Below, one piece after another: positions 8,155-17,400 of a DNA stretch of 51,927 nt. A program made the position numbers and the translations under genes. Origin of the DNA: Bryobacterales bacterium (GTDB lineage Bacteria > Acidobacteriota > Terriglobia > Bryobacterales > Bryobacteraceae); assembly GCA_020847975.1 (NCBI GenBank), contig JADLBD010000214.1, forward strand, positions 1 through 51,927, given 5' to 3'. Numbering within the stretch: the first letter of the stretch is position 1; each line of letters begins with the position of its first letter. The notes under the pieces were generated by a model. The model was not told the origin of the DNA, ran no database searches, and worked only from the letters and a program-made list of their open reading frames with translations.

Positions 8155-9196
8155 TCATTGAAGTCCGATCCTGCGAATTCGGATATTCCGGAACCTGACC
8201 TCCGACCTGTGATGTTGGAGAGACACCGGACTCGCGAACGGAACATCCACTGGATAGCGTGCGGTCATGACTCCATTGAGCCAATGCTCAACATGATCCT
8301 CGGCAACGGCCAGGCGCGATTCGTTCCACTGGCCGGCGGGCTTGGCCGCGGGTTTGGATACCGGCTCCACGCCGTAGAGCGCTCCGCTCTTCTGACTATC
8401 ATCGACACGCGCACCGGGATCGCCGGAATCGTCGGCCATCTGATATTCCCAGCCCGTCGCGAACCGTGCGGCGGCGAATGTAATAGCGTCCGAGGCGAAC
8501 AGCCGATACTTCACACCGGAGTTGCTGCGGTCCGCGGCCATCCATTCCCACTCGAGTTCGAATGATGTGTATTCACGGTCGCTGCGCAGATCCGCGCTGG
8601 AACCATTTGAGAGCGAGATCAGGCATCCGTCTGCAACTCGCCAGGCGCCGCCCAAGTCGCGGGCGCCTGAAATCGTCAGCCAATGCTCCGCGCTTTTTCC
8701 ATCGAAGAGGATTTCCCAATCGCCGTCACGAGTAATTGGCGACTGGCCGGCGGAGGAGTCTAACAGGGGTAAAGGTTGAGCGAGAGTTTCCTGGACCGAA
8801 GCTAACTTCCAACCGCCGGTTTCCTCAACCAGCGTGTAGTTGAAAGCTCCCGAGGGATAAAGAGCGCCGGGCCGTCGTATCGCGCCATAGTCCGACCGCC
8901 AACGCCGCATCGCGCCGCAAAAACTCCACGTGCCGAACAAAATAGGAAACCTTCTTCATGTCCCGTGTGGGGGCTCTGCCGAGCAAATCGCCAAGACGCG
9001 TTCCGCCCGAACTGAAACGCGCGGAATTCGGGCGCGCGAGGGCACGCACTGCCTCCCGGTCGCCGCGCCGCCTGGCGGAGATGTAGCGGTCGATGGTCTG
9101 CCGAACGGCGTGCTCCGAAGCAGCGCCCTTCACCGCTTGAGAAACAGCAAGATCCGGGCAGATGAGGAGGAATATGGGGAACAGTCCCAGTTTCAT
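8155..9196 (-). pseudogene. Frameshifted SnoaL/NTF2-like + DUF1080 (3-keto-glycoside hydrolase-like) gene
   Basis: Two reading frames join into one coherent protein. The first starts at 9196 with a signal peptide (MKLGLFPIFLLICPDLAVSQ) and encodes a SnoaL/NTF2-like domain (VRQTIDRYISARRRGDREAV; YFVRHVEFLRRDAALAVGLW). Around 8860-8885 the similarity moves to a second frame (YPSGAFNYTLVEETGGWKLA). That frame continues into a DUF1080 domain, with hallmarks ILFDGKSAEHW, NSGVKYR, GWEYQMAD, SGALYG, PAGQWNESRL and VEHWLNG, to the stop at 8155. DUF1080 proteins are associated with hydrolysis of 3-keto-disaccharides and fit the Gfo/Idh/MocA enzymes nearby. A short matching piece (ARYDGPAL) sits in the third frame, suggesting small indels. 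It is either a pseudogene or an assembly error. The gene converges on the PQQ dehydrogenase with a 6-base gap. Confidence 0.72.
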
Positions 9197-9214
9197 CCCT
9201 GTAGTCTATCGCGG

Positions 9215-9337
9215 CCTTCCGAGCGTGTATGAGAGGCTGGCCAAGGTAAGCGCAAGGTCGACTTTGTAGTGATAGTTGACGCGGCAATCCGGCTCCACGC
9301 GCGATTTGATCGAGTCGAGCCACTGCCGTTCGTGTCC
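9215..9337 (-). pseudogene. Fragment copied from the Gfo/Idh/MocA gene at 11.6-12.9 kb
   Basis: These 123 bases match 11689-11811 on the same strand at 121 positions; the only differences are one base in CCAAGG/CCAGGG and one in CGCGGC/CGCTGC. They encode 41 codons from the C-terminal part of the 448 aa oxidoreductase (ERQWLDSIKSRVEPDC, VNYHYKVDLALTLASLSYTL). Similarity stops abruptly at both ends and no start or full domain is present. It is a recent partial duplication or a gene-conversion/deletion scar. The frame stays open. Confidence 0.85.
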
Positions 9338-9646
9338 AGATCGCGTTTCGGCCGGGCGCAAAGGCTCCAAGTTCGTAATAGCGCCGGGTTGGCCCATCCA
9401 TATTCAGAAAAAATTCAACTTTTGTACACGGCTCGAACGCTGCCCACCACTACATTAGAAGACGCAGAGCCGCGGGTGCCCTGAGTTCAGCGGGAATTGT
9501 TCACTGCCGCGGATTGTGGGGAATCCTCCACGCGAACGCGGTAGGACTCGCGGAACCAGGGGAGATTCTTGTCCCGGCTTCGTGGCCTGCTCAGTCAGAT
9601 CATCATTTGGCTTCCGGCCGATCCGACCGGAACGGAAGGAGTGCGT
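9338..9646. other. Gene-free stretch before the HAF/beta-helix gene
   Basis: Nothing recognisable is encoded in these roughly 300 bases. They should contain the promoter of the following gene. An in-frame upstream start at 9569 exists but has no ribosome binding site and precedes a normal signal peptide, so I treat it as leader sequence. Confidence 0.45.
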
Positions 9647-11437
9647 ATGTTTCGTCTGAAGTTTCATCTGTCACCTGATCCTATTCGGACACTGGCCTTG
9701 TTGTTCCTGGCGCTTGCCGCCATAATCCCACTTGCCGCGCAGCCAGCGGAGTTCACCACCATCGACTACCCTGGCGCGGTTCACACCGGCGTCCGGAAGA
9801 TTAACGACTCGGGAGATATCGTCGGCTATTTCATCGACGCGAGCAACGCCAGTCACGGGTTTCTATTGAGTGGCGGGCGGTTCACCGAGATCAAATATCC
9901 TGGCGCCACCAACCTCCAAGTCAATGGAATTAACAACCGCGGCGACATGGTCGGAATGTACAACACCGGCTCGGGAGGTCGAGGCTTCCTCCTGCGCCAG
10001 GGCGAGTTCACGACTTTGGAATGTCCCGGCAGCGATAGTTTTCAAGCCAATGCCATCAATTCCAATGGCGAGGTCGCGGGCTGGGTTAACGTTGCCGGCA
10101 TACCCGCCAAGGGCGCCGTCTGGAATCGAGGCGTCTGCACTCTCAGCGAATACGCTCCGGCCAACTCCCGCCGCACGATGACGATGTACTGGGGAATAAA
10201 TGACGAAGGCGCGGCGGTCGGACATTTTAGAACGAATGGCGGCGATTCCCATGGCGTTCTCTACAGGAATGGCACATTCACCCGCCATACTCCCGGCGGA
10301 GGCGGCTGGGCGAATCACCAGGGCATCAACAATGCCGGAGACATCGTGGGAGGCTTTACCGACTCATATGGACAGAATCACGCCTATCTGCTCCACAATG
10401 GCCGCTACACGGTGTATGACTTTCCCGGTGCGGCCTCGACGGGCGCGGACGGAGTTAACTCCTCCGGGCAAGTCATCGGCAATTACACAATCTCCGGCAT
10501 CAACCACGGATACTTGACACGAGTGCAGCCTGCCGGCCCCGCGCCGCCCGTGCTCACGGTGGACGATGACGGCGGAGACTGCCCCGGCGCCATCCCCACT
10601 ATCCAGGAAGCGGTCCGCCGCGCCTCCCCCGGCGCCACCATCCGCGTCTGCCCGGGCATTTACTATGGCACGGTGCAAATCGAAGGTCCCGAAAAAGACG
10701 GTGTCAAATTGATCGCGGCCGGAGCCCAGGACGAAGTGGTCCTTCAGGGTGACTACAGCGAACTCAGCGGCTTCCACCTCATGAACGTTACCGGGGTGCT
10801 GATTCGCGGCTTCACGGTCCGCGACTTCGGGACCACCGCCACCACCGCCACCGTCTTCGGCTCGGGCAACCTGATTCACCTCGAGAATGCCGACTACAAC
10901 GGCATCGAGTACAACCGGCTCATCAACGGCGACATGATGGGCGTCATGATCGACAATTCCATGGGAAATGTGATCGAGCACAACACGGCGTTCGTCACCA
11001 ATTCCGGTCTCACCAACTGCGGCATCCATATGCAGGGCAAACGCTCGGCGGCAAACTCCATCCGCAACAATATGACTTACGGCAACAAGATGGCCGGGAT
11101 CATGATCCGCGACGCCGGCCCCAATAATTGGGTCCTCAACAACACCGTGGCTGACAACGGCCGCTACGGAATCGACGTCCAGAACACGGAGGACATCTGG
11201 ATCGAGGGCAACCGCGTCAGCAACGGGCGGGGTCCATGGGGGACGGCGCCATTTGCTCGCGAAGCGATGGGCGTCGGGCTCGGAATTAACCTGTTGAACG
11301 TCAACAAAGCCACCCTCAGGGACAACCGCGCCCGAGGCAATACCGGCGTGGATCTGAACTGGGACGGCAAGGGGACAAACACGTTCAACGCCAACGCGTG
11401 CGAAAACTCAGAGCCGGCCGGCATCTGCGCGCGTTAG
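9647..11437 (+). CDS. Secreted HAF-repeat propeller fused to a right-handed parallel beta-helix
   Basis: The ATG at 9647 has GGAAGGA six bases upstream and begins a signal peptide (MFRLKFHLSPDPIRTLALLF, then AAIIPLAAQ, cleavage near residue 32). The 596 aa product has two halves. Residues about 36-295 hold repeated HAF-type units of about 40 aa (FTTIDYPGA...INDSGDIVGYF...HGFLL; INNRGDMVGMY; INNAGDIVGGF; VNSSGQVIGNY), predicted to form a propeller. Residues about 305-595 begin TVDDDGGDCPGAIPTIQEAV and continue as pectin-lyase-like coils (LIHLENADYNGIEYNRLING, VIEHNTAF, NSIRNNMTYGN, WVLNNTVADNGRYGI). No catalytic residues can be assigned. It is probably an extracellular binding or structural protein; an enzyme acting on polysaccharide is possible but unsupported. 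Confidence 0.8.
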   Translation: MFRLKFHLSPDPIRTLALLFLALAAIIPLAAQPAEFTTIDYPGAVHTGVRKINDSGDIVGYFIDASNASHGFLLSGGRFTEIKYPGATNLQVNGINNRGDMVGMYNTGSGGRGFLLRQGEFTTLECPGSDSFQANAINSNGEVAGWVNVAGIPAKGAVWNRGVCTLSEYAPANSRRTMTMYWGINDEGAAVGHFRTNGGDSHGVLYRNGTFTRHTPGGGGWANHQGINNAGDIVGGFTDSYGQNHAYLLHNGRYTVYDFPGAASTGADGVNSSGQVIGNYTISGINHGYLTRVQPAGPAPPVLTVDDDGGDCPGAIPTIQEAVRRASPGATIRVCPGIYYGTVQIEGPEKDGVKLIAAGAQDEVVLQGDYSELSGFHLMNVTGVLIRGFTVRDFGTTATTATVFGSGNLIHLENADYNGIEYNRLINGDMMGVMIDNSMGNVIEHNTAFVTNSGLTNCGIHMQGKRSAANSIRNNMTYGNKMAGIMIRDAGPNNWVLNNTVADNGRYGIDVQNTEDIWIEGNRVSNGRGPWGTAPFAREAMGVGLGINLLNVNKATLRDNRARGNTGVDLNWDGKGTNTFNANACENSEPAGICAR

Positions 11438-11501
11438 GTTAGGCCCCGTTGACGTGCAAGAAACGCGAAAGCAGGATTACAAACACGAAGGGAGGTCTAC
11501 G

Positions 11502-11540
11502 ATGGCACAGTATCTTCTACTCTGGGAACTTGGGAGGTGA
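11502..11540 (+). pseudogene. 12-codon open frame with strong ribosome binding site, possible truncated gene start
   Basis: GGGAGG lies six bases before ATG and the frame reads MAQYLLLWELGR then stop. The first residues resemble the start of a family of small proteins beginning M-x-x-YL(V/L)LWE, recalled from memory. The rest of such a gene is absent. The sequence GGGAGGTCTAC is identical to the leader of the TonB receptor gene at 14.46 kb. It could be a truncated gene or a short leader peptide. Confidence 0.3.
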
Positions 11541-11577
11541 AACGCAAGACGCCCAGACCTCCGGATAGGGGCATGAG

Positions 11578-12924
11578 CTATAAGTACTCCGCCGGGAACT
11601 TCCACGGATGCCGGTACACAGGCCGCGCCAGGCGCGCCGCCTCCTTGTCCCCGATAATCCGCTCTTTCACGGGATCGAAGCGAATCGACCTTCCGAGCGT
11701 GTATGAGAGGCTGGCCAGGGTAAGCGCAAGGTCGACTTTGTAGTGATAGTTGACGCTGCAATCCGGCTCCACGCGCGATTTGATCGAGTCGAGCCACTGC
11801 CGTTCGTGTCCGGGCGACTCCGGAATCGACTGCGGCGGCGGCGTGGCGTCCTTGAGCAGTTCGCCCTCGGGCACAATCTCGTGGCGGCTGTAGTCGGTGA
11901 ACAGGGTCCCGTTGAGCGCGTGAAAGTAGATCCCCAGGCGCCGGGCGGGCTTGCCGCGTCCGAAGTCGAACGCGAAGCTGTTGGCGCAGTTCATCATCCA
12001 CGTCATCGTGAACTTGGGGTAGCGCCAGGTGATCTCCTGCACATCCGGAGCATCGCCGTCGTCCTGAATGACGAAGCGGCCGCCTGTGCACGACGTTGTC
12101 TCGGGAACTCCCAGTTCGAGCGCCCACACCGGCAGATCGATAATGTGCGGCGCCATGCCGGGCGTCCACCCGCGCGAGTAGTCCCAGAACGAGCAGTGAT
12201 TGTAGCTGTCCGCGAACAGCAGCGAATTGAACGGGCGGGCCGGCGCTGGCCCGAGCCACATGTTCCAGTCAAGACCCGGCGGCGGGTCCTGCTTGGGCGC
12301 GCGCCCGATTCCGTCCCGCCCCTGGTTCATGACGTTGAACGTGCGCACAACACTGACGGGGCCGAGTTTGCCCGAGCGAATCCACTCTACAACGCGGCGG
12401 TAATTGGCGCTCGCGTGAATCTGTGTGCCGATCTGGCAGATCCGCTTGTGGCGCCGGACGGCGTTGCGGACGGCCAGCGTTTCGTCCGGGTAGAGCGTCA
12501 TCGGCTTTTGGAGATAGATATCCTTGCCGGCCTTCACCGCATCGATCGCCATCAGCGCGTGCCAGTGTGGCGTCGATGCGATGATCACGCCGTCCACGTC
12601 GGAGCGGGCCAGCAGCTCCCGGTAATCGGAATGACCTTTCGCGGTGGCCTTGTGCAGGTTCAGCGCGGCTTCGCGGCGGTCCGCCGACACGTCGCAAATC
12701 GCTGTCACCACCACGTCCGGGAACTTTGCGCAGTTGGCCAGATTGCCGCGGCCCATGCCGTTCACGCCGATGATTCCGAGATTGATCCGGTCGCTCGGCG
12801 CGGTGTGTCCGTCGCGCCCCAGGGCCGATGAAGGAACGATGGAGGGCAGAGTCAGTGCCGCGCCGGCGGATGTCTGCAACAACCGGCGGCGGGATATTTT
12901 TTCGCTACCTGAGTGGGTGAGCAT
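11578..12924 (-). CDS. Tat-exported Gfo/Idh/MocA family oxidoreductase
   Basis: The start ATG has AAGGAG about 8 bases upstream. The 448 aa product opens with a twin-arginine signal (EKISRRRLLQTSAGAAL), then a Rossmann domain (INLGIIGVNGMGRG, 47-60; ICDVSADRR) and the C-terminal alpha/beta dehydrogenase domain. The usual E-K-P is Q-K-P here (YLQKPMT, K140), keeping the lysine. Family members oxidise or epimerise sugars, inositols and glycosides with a tightly bound NAD(P). YNHCSFWDYSRGWTPGMAPH around 240-262 carries the His/Asp residues expected in the substrate pocket. Export with the cofactor already bound would explain the Tat signal. The gene diverges from the ROK regulator and a 123-base piece of it is duplicated at 9.2 kb. 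The exact substrate is unknown. Confidence 0.9.
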   Translation of the reverse strand: MLTHSGSEKISRRRLLQTSAGAALTLPSIVPSSALGRDGHTAPSDRINLGIIGVNGMGRGNLANCAKFPDVVVTAICDVSADRREAALNLHKATAKGHSDYRELLARSDVDGVIIASTPHWHALMAIDAVKAGKDIYLQKPMTLYPDETLAVRNAVRRHKRICQIGTQIHASANYRRVVEWIRSGKLGPVSVVRTFNVMNQGRDGIGRAPKQDPPPGLDWNMWLGPAPARPFNSLLFADSYNHCSFWDYSRGWTPGMAPHIIDLPVWALELGVPETTSCTGGRFVIQDDGDAPDVQEITWRYPKFTMTWMMNCANSFAFDFGRGKPARRLGIYFHALNGTLFTDYSRHEIVPEGELLKDATPPPQSIPESPGHERQWLDSIKSRVEPDCSVNYHYKVDLALTLASLSYTLGRSIRFDPVKERIIGDKEAARLARPVYRHPWKFPAEYL

Positions 12925-12961
12925 GTTGCTTCTCCTTGGGTCATGATTTGGCGGACGATGA

Positions 12962-12998
12962 TTTCGCGATTATTATACACTTACTTTATATCGTGAAA
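12962..12998. promoter_or_regulatory. Inverted repeat in the Gfo/ROK divergent region
   Basis: TTTCGCGAT (12962-12970) and ATCGTGAAA (12990-12998) form 9-base arms with one mismatch around an AT-rich 19-base centre (TATTATACAC...). The right arm overlaps the GTG start of the ROK gene. This is a plausible autoregulatory operator and the AT-rich core a plausible -10 region. It is a pattern reading only. Confidence 0.4.
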
Positions 12999-14297
12999 GA
13001 AGCAAGTGCCCGCCGCGTCGGCCTCGAGTTCGGCGCCCCTCCCGCCAAGTCCGGTAAGCAGGACCTCCGCCGCCGCAATACCCTCCTCCTCCTTCACCTC
13101 ATCCAGTCCGACGGGCCAAGCTCCCAGGCCGGCCTGGCTCGCCGTTCCGGACTCAGCCCCGCCACCGTGTGCGGCATCCTCCAGCCCTTGATCGAGGCCC
13201 GCATTCTGGTCGAGGAGCGCAAGTCAACCTCCGGTCTTGGACGGCGCGCTTCGATCCTCGCCTTCAACTCCCGCGCCATCGTCACCGCAGGCGTCTGCAT
13301 CGACTTGGAGGAGTGCGAAGTCGCCTTGGTGGACTTGTCCGGGCGCGTGCTCGACAAAACCTCGGCGCAATATCCCCGCTACACCGAGCCGAACGAAGTC
13401 GTGGAACTTGCCCTGCGGTGCCTCTCGACGCTCGAGGCGCGGAATTCACTCGACCGCGGCGCCATCGCCGGCGTCGGCGTCGCCATACCAGGCCTCATCA
13501 ATTCGAAAACAGGGCTGGTTCAGGTGGCCTCGAATCTGGGTTGGCTCAATGTCCAATTGAGGGCGCTCTTTGAGCAGCGTCTCGGAGTTCCCGTCCGCGT
13601 GGAACATCTGGGCAGAGCCAAGGCGCAGGCGGAAGCCATCTGGGGCAAGGGCAAGAATCAAAGAAACTTCCTCTGTCTGGAGATCGGTTCGGGCATCGGA
13701 GCCGGCATCGTCGTCCACGGCCGAATTCTGCGCGGCGCGGGAGGTGTCGGCGGGGAAGTGGGCCACATGCCGATCGACTCGGCCGGACCTGCCTGCGCCT
13801 GTGGCTTAAGGGGGTGCTGGGAGGCCTTCTGCGCCGGACCGGCCATTCGCAAGAGAATGGCGCAAAAATTCAAGGATGGGATCGCTTCCCCCAGCGTGCT
13901 GAACCCGATGTCGACTCTTCGGGACCTGAACGCGGCCTACGCGCGCAGCGACCCGGTGGCCATTGAGGTCATCGAGGAGTCCGCGCGGTACCTGGCGCGG
14001 GGACTGGTCGGGGTTATCTGGACCTTCGACCCTGCGTTCATCCTGCTCACGGGCCCCGTGGTCAACGATTGCCCGAGCCTGATTGATGCCGCCAAACAGA
14101 TCATCGGCGGACTCACCGGCAATGCCAGGAGCTTCGATATTCCGCTCATCCTCGGATCCGAGCATGCGGCGACAGGCGTCGTCGCAGCCTCCGCGGCGGT
14201 GTCTCTGCGCTATCTCGAAGAACTCGCTTCCCTCAACCCCAACGCAGGCTCGCCGGGTTTGTCGAAAAACCCGGCGGGATTCTCCCAGCAGCCGTGA
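12993..14297 (+). CDS. ROK-family transcriptional regulator (NagC/XylR type)
   Basis: The start is probably the GTG at 12993; an in-frame TTG at 12936 would make the protein begin only 12 bases from the divergent gene and encode an unlikely AT-rich leader. The 434 aa product has an N-terminal winged helix (NTLLLLHLIQSDGPSSQAGL, ARRSGLSPATVCGILQPLIE, about residues 28-67) and a C-terminal ROK sugar-kinase-like domain. The domain shows IAGVGVAIPGLIN and the zinc motif CACGLRGCWE. Such regulators bind DNA in the absence of a sugar or sugar-phosphate ligand. It lies between the Gfo/Idh/MocA gene and the TonB receptor, so it most likely controls this locus. No Shine-Dalgarno sequence precedes the GTG, so translation may be leaderless. 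Confidence 0.88.
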   Translation: MKEASARRVGLEFGAPPAKSGKQDLRRRNTLLLLHLIQSDGPSSQAGLARRSGLSPATVCGILQPLIEARILVEERKSTSGLGRRASILAFNSRAIVTAGVCIDLEECEVALVDLSGRVLDKTSAQYPRYTEPNEVVELALRCLSTLEARNSLDRGAIAGVGVAIPGLINSKTGLVQVASNLGWLNVQLRALFEQRLGVPVRVEHLGRAKAQAEAIWGKGKNQRNFLCLEIGSGIGAGIVVHGRILRGAGGVGGEVGHMPIDSAGPACACGLRGCWEAFCAGPAIRKRMAQKFKDGIASPSVLNPMSTLRDLNAAYARSDPVAIEVIEESARYLARGLVGVIWTFDPAFILLTGPVVNDCPSLIDAAKQIIGGLTGNARSFDIPLILGSEHAATGVVAASAAVSLRYLEELASLNPNAGSPGLSKNPAGFSQQP

Positions 14298-14332
14298 AAA
14301 CCGCCGGATAAGCGCAAATAAACGGGAAAGTC

Positions 14333-14361
14333 TTGACAGGGGATTAGGACTCATGATAACT
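14333..14361 (+). promoter_or_regulatory. Sigma70-type promoter for the TonB receptor operon
   Basis: TTGACA (14333-14338) and ATAACT (14356-14361) are separated by 17 bases. They lie 36 bases after the ROK stop codon and about 110 bases before the receptor start. This is one of the best promoter matches in the window. Confidence 0.65.
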
Positions 14362-14377
14362 TCATTCATCGAACGAA
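14361..14377. promoter_or_regulatory. Candidate operator overlapping the transcription start
   Basis: TTCATTC-ATC-GAACGAA is a 17-base near-perfect palindrome with one mismatch between arms. It begins at the last base of the -10 element. A repressor bound here would block initiation, and the ROK protein encoded just upstream is the natural candidate. Assignment to ROK is inference. Confidence 0.45.
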
Positions 14378-14470
14378 GTATTGATTGAGGCCACGCTTTT
14401 CACCCCAGTCCACTTCGCATCCGGATCTCAATCGCCGGCCTCGTTCCATGCTTCTTCCAGGGAGGTCTAC

Positions 14471-17400
14471 ATGAACAAGCGAATCTCGTCCACTCTTTTC
14501 ACCGTAATCCTGTTTGAACTTCTCGCCGCCGGCCCCGCCGCGGCTCAAGTCCTCTACGGCTCGGCCGTCGGTACCGTGGAAGACCTGAGCGGCGCCGTCG
14601 TCCCGGAAGCGACTGTCAGCCTCACTAACAAGCTTACCGGGCAGGTCCGCGAGATCAGAACCGGCGAGGATGGCCGTTACACAGCGCCTAACTTGCTTCC
14701 GGGCGAGTATGAACTGAAGGTGGCGGCATCCGGATTTCGCGCCTACACCCAAACCGGCATCCAGATCACCATCAACACCGTCACACGCGTCGACGTAAGG
14801 CTGGAACTGGGCCAGATTACCGAGCAGGTCACCGTGACAGCGGCAGCGGTAGCCCTGCAGACGGACAAGTCCGACGTTCGGGCCGAGGTCAGCAGCGAAG
14901 TCGTCTCCAACCTCCCTCTGGCTGCTTACCGTAACTTCCAAAACCTCATCAACCTGGTCCCCGGAGCAACACCCGCCAACTTCCAGAACAGCGTCGGATC
15001 GACGCCCGCCCGGGCTCTCACCACGAACATCAACGGAACGGCGCGCAACAACAATAACGCCCGGGTCGATGGAGCAACCAACGTTTACATCTGGCTGCCG
15101 CACCACATGGTCTACGTCCCTCCGGTCGAATCCATCGGGACCGTGAATGTCACCACCGGGTCATTCGACGCCGAACAGGGAATGGCCGGCGGCGCGGCCA
15201 TTACCGTGGCGACGAAATCCGGAACAAACGACCTGCACGGCGTTTTGTTCCACTATCACGACAATCAGAATCTGCGCACCCGCAATTTCTTCCTGCCCCC
15301 CAACGCTGGCAAGGCCAAGTCCATCTTCAACATCTTCGGCGGGACGCTGGGCGGGCCCGTCATCAAGGACAAACTCTTCTATTTCGGGAGTTTTGAAGGC
15401 ACACTCGAGCGCGCGGGCATCACGCGCATGACCGACTCCGTTCCCACCGCCGCCATCCGCGCCGGCGACTTTACCGGGCTGCCTGTCACCATCTACGATC
15501 CGGTCACTGGAGCCGCCAACGGCGTGGGACGAACGCCGATGCCCGGCAATCAGATCCCAGTCAGCCGGATGAACTCCATCAGCCGCAAAATCCAGGGCCT
15601 TGCGCCGATGCCGAACCTCGCCGGAACCTCGCAAGGCACCTTGAATAACTACTTCAGCTCCGGAACCGAAAAGCTGAACCGCTACAACTATGACTTCAAG
15701 GTGAACTATAATCCCCGGAACGACTTATCGATCTGGGGCAAGTACAGCCGCATGGATGCCGACGTCGCCTCGGTGTTCGCATTCGGCGATCAGTTAGGTG
15801 GACCCGGATTGTCTCGCGCGGGAGCCCCCGAGGTCGCTCCGATGGTGGTGAACATTCCCACCTTCGGCTTCACCAAGACCTTCTCGCCCACGCTGATTCT
15901 CGATGGCACGTTCGCCAACAATCGCATGGATACGAATGGCACCTTCCCCGGATACGGCACGAACACCGGCAGCAGCGCGTGGGGAATTCCAAACACGAAT
16001 GACCCGGTGGTGGCCGGTCCTGACCCCGCCCGGGTTTCCGCCGCCTGCCCCAGCCAGGCCGGCGGCAAGTGTTACAGCGGCATGCCGACCATTAACAACG
16101 GCTTCACGACGTGGGGAGCGACTGCCGGATGGCAGCCTTATTTCTATGCCGAGCGCACTTACACCTACACGACAAACCTGACGAAGATGAAAGGCGCGCA
16201 CGAAATCCGTTTTGGCTTCGACATGGTCCGCTACCACATGGACCAGTGGCAGCCCGAGGTGAGCGGTGGTCCGCGAGGGAACATCTCGTTCAGCGGCGAC
16301 GTGACCGGCGCGGCGGGATACGTTTCCAACTACCTGAACAATTACGCCACCTACCTCATGGGGTACACCACCACCATGCAGAAGAGCGTTCAACTGTTCC
16401 AATACACCAACCGCGAATGGCAATTCGGCGGATACGCCCGTGACCGCTGGCAAGTCACCAGAAAGCTCACCTTGAATCTGGGCCTTCGCTATGAGTATTT
16501 CCCGCTGATCACACGCGCCGACCGCGGCATCGAGCGTTGGGATCCCGCGACGAACCTGGTTTACATGGGCGGCATCGGCGGCAATCCCCGCAACGTCGGA
16601 ATCACCACCAGCAAGAGACTCTTCGGACCGAGAGTCGGGTTTGCCTTCAGAGCTTCGGAAAACACGGTAATTCGCAGCGGCTACGGACTCACCTATGATC
16701 CGATGCCCTTCTCCCGGCCCCTGCGCGGCATGTACCCGTCCACCATCGGATCGACTTTTGTCGCCTCCACGCCCTACACGTGGATCGGCACTCTCGACCA
16801 GGGCATTCCCGCCATTCCCATTCCCGATACCTCCACCGGAATCATCCCACTCCCGGCCACCATCGACATGGGACCGCGGAGCGCCTGGGCCGGAGAGATT
16901 CACCGCGGCTACATTCAGTCCTGGAATTTCACCCTCGAGCGGAAGCTCCCGGGCGAACTGGTCACCAGCCTCGGCTACGTGGGAACCCAGACCGTCCATC
17001 AGTTGATGGATCGCGACATCAACCCCGCGCCTCCCGGAGGCGGGCCCGCGGGACGGCCCCTGGCCGCCACGCAGAATCGCCGTATCGCGATGCTCATGTG
17101 GGATGGCGTAGTCAACGGCAACTACCATGCTCTCCAGCTTGCCCTCAACCGCCAGTTCAGCAAAGGATTGCTGCTGAAAGGAGCTTACACTTTCTCCAAG
17201 GCAATCAACTGGACCGATGACGACGGCTGGACCGGCGCTCCGATGTGGAATTCAGATTCGGTGATGAGCCGCAATCGAGCCGTCGCTGGGTACAACCGCG
17301 CGCAGATGTTCACCCTCGGTTACGTTTACGAATTGCCCTTCGGTCCCCGAAAATCACTGGCCAACGCCGGCTTCCTCAGCTATCTCCTTCGGGAATGGCA

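Noticed and set aside
12936..12992. Upstream TTG start for the ROK regulator
   Set aside because: It lies almost at the divergent gene's start, encodes the AT-rich control region, and family members begin near the GTG at 12993.
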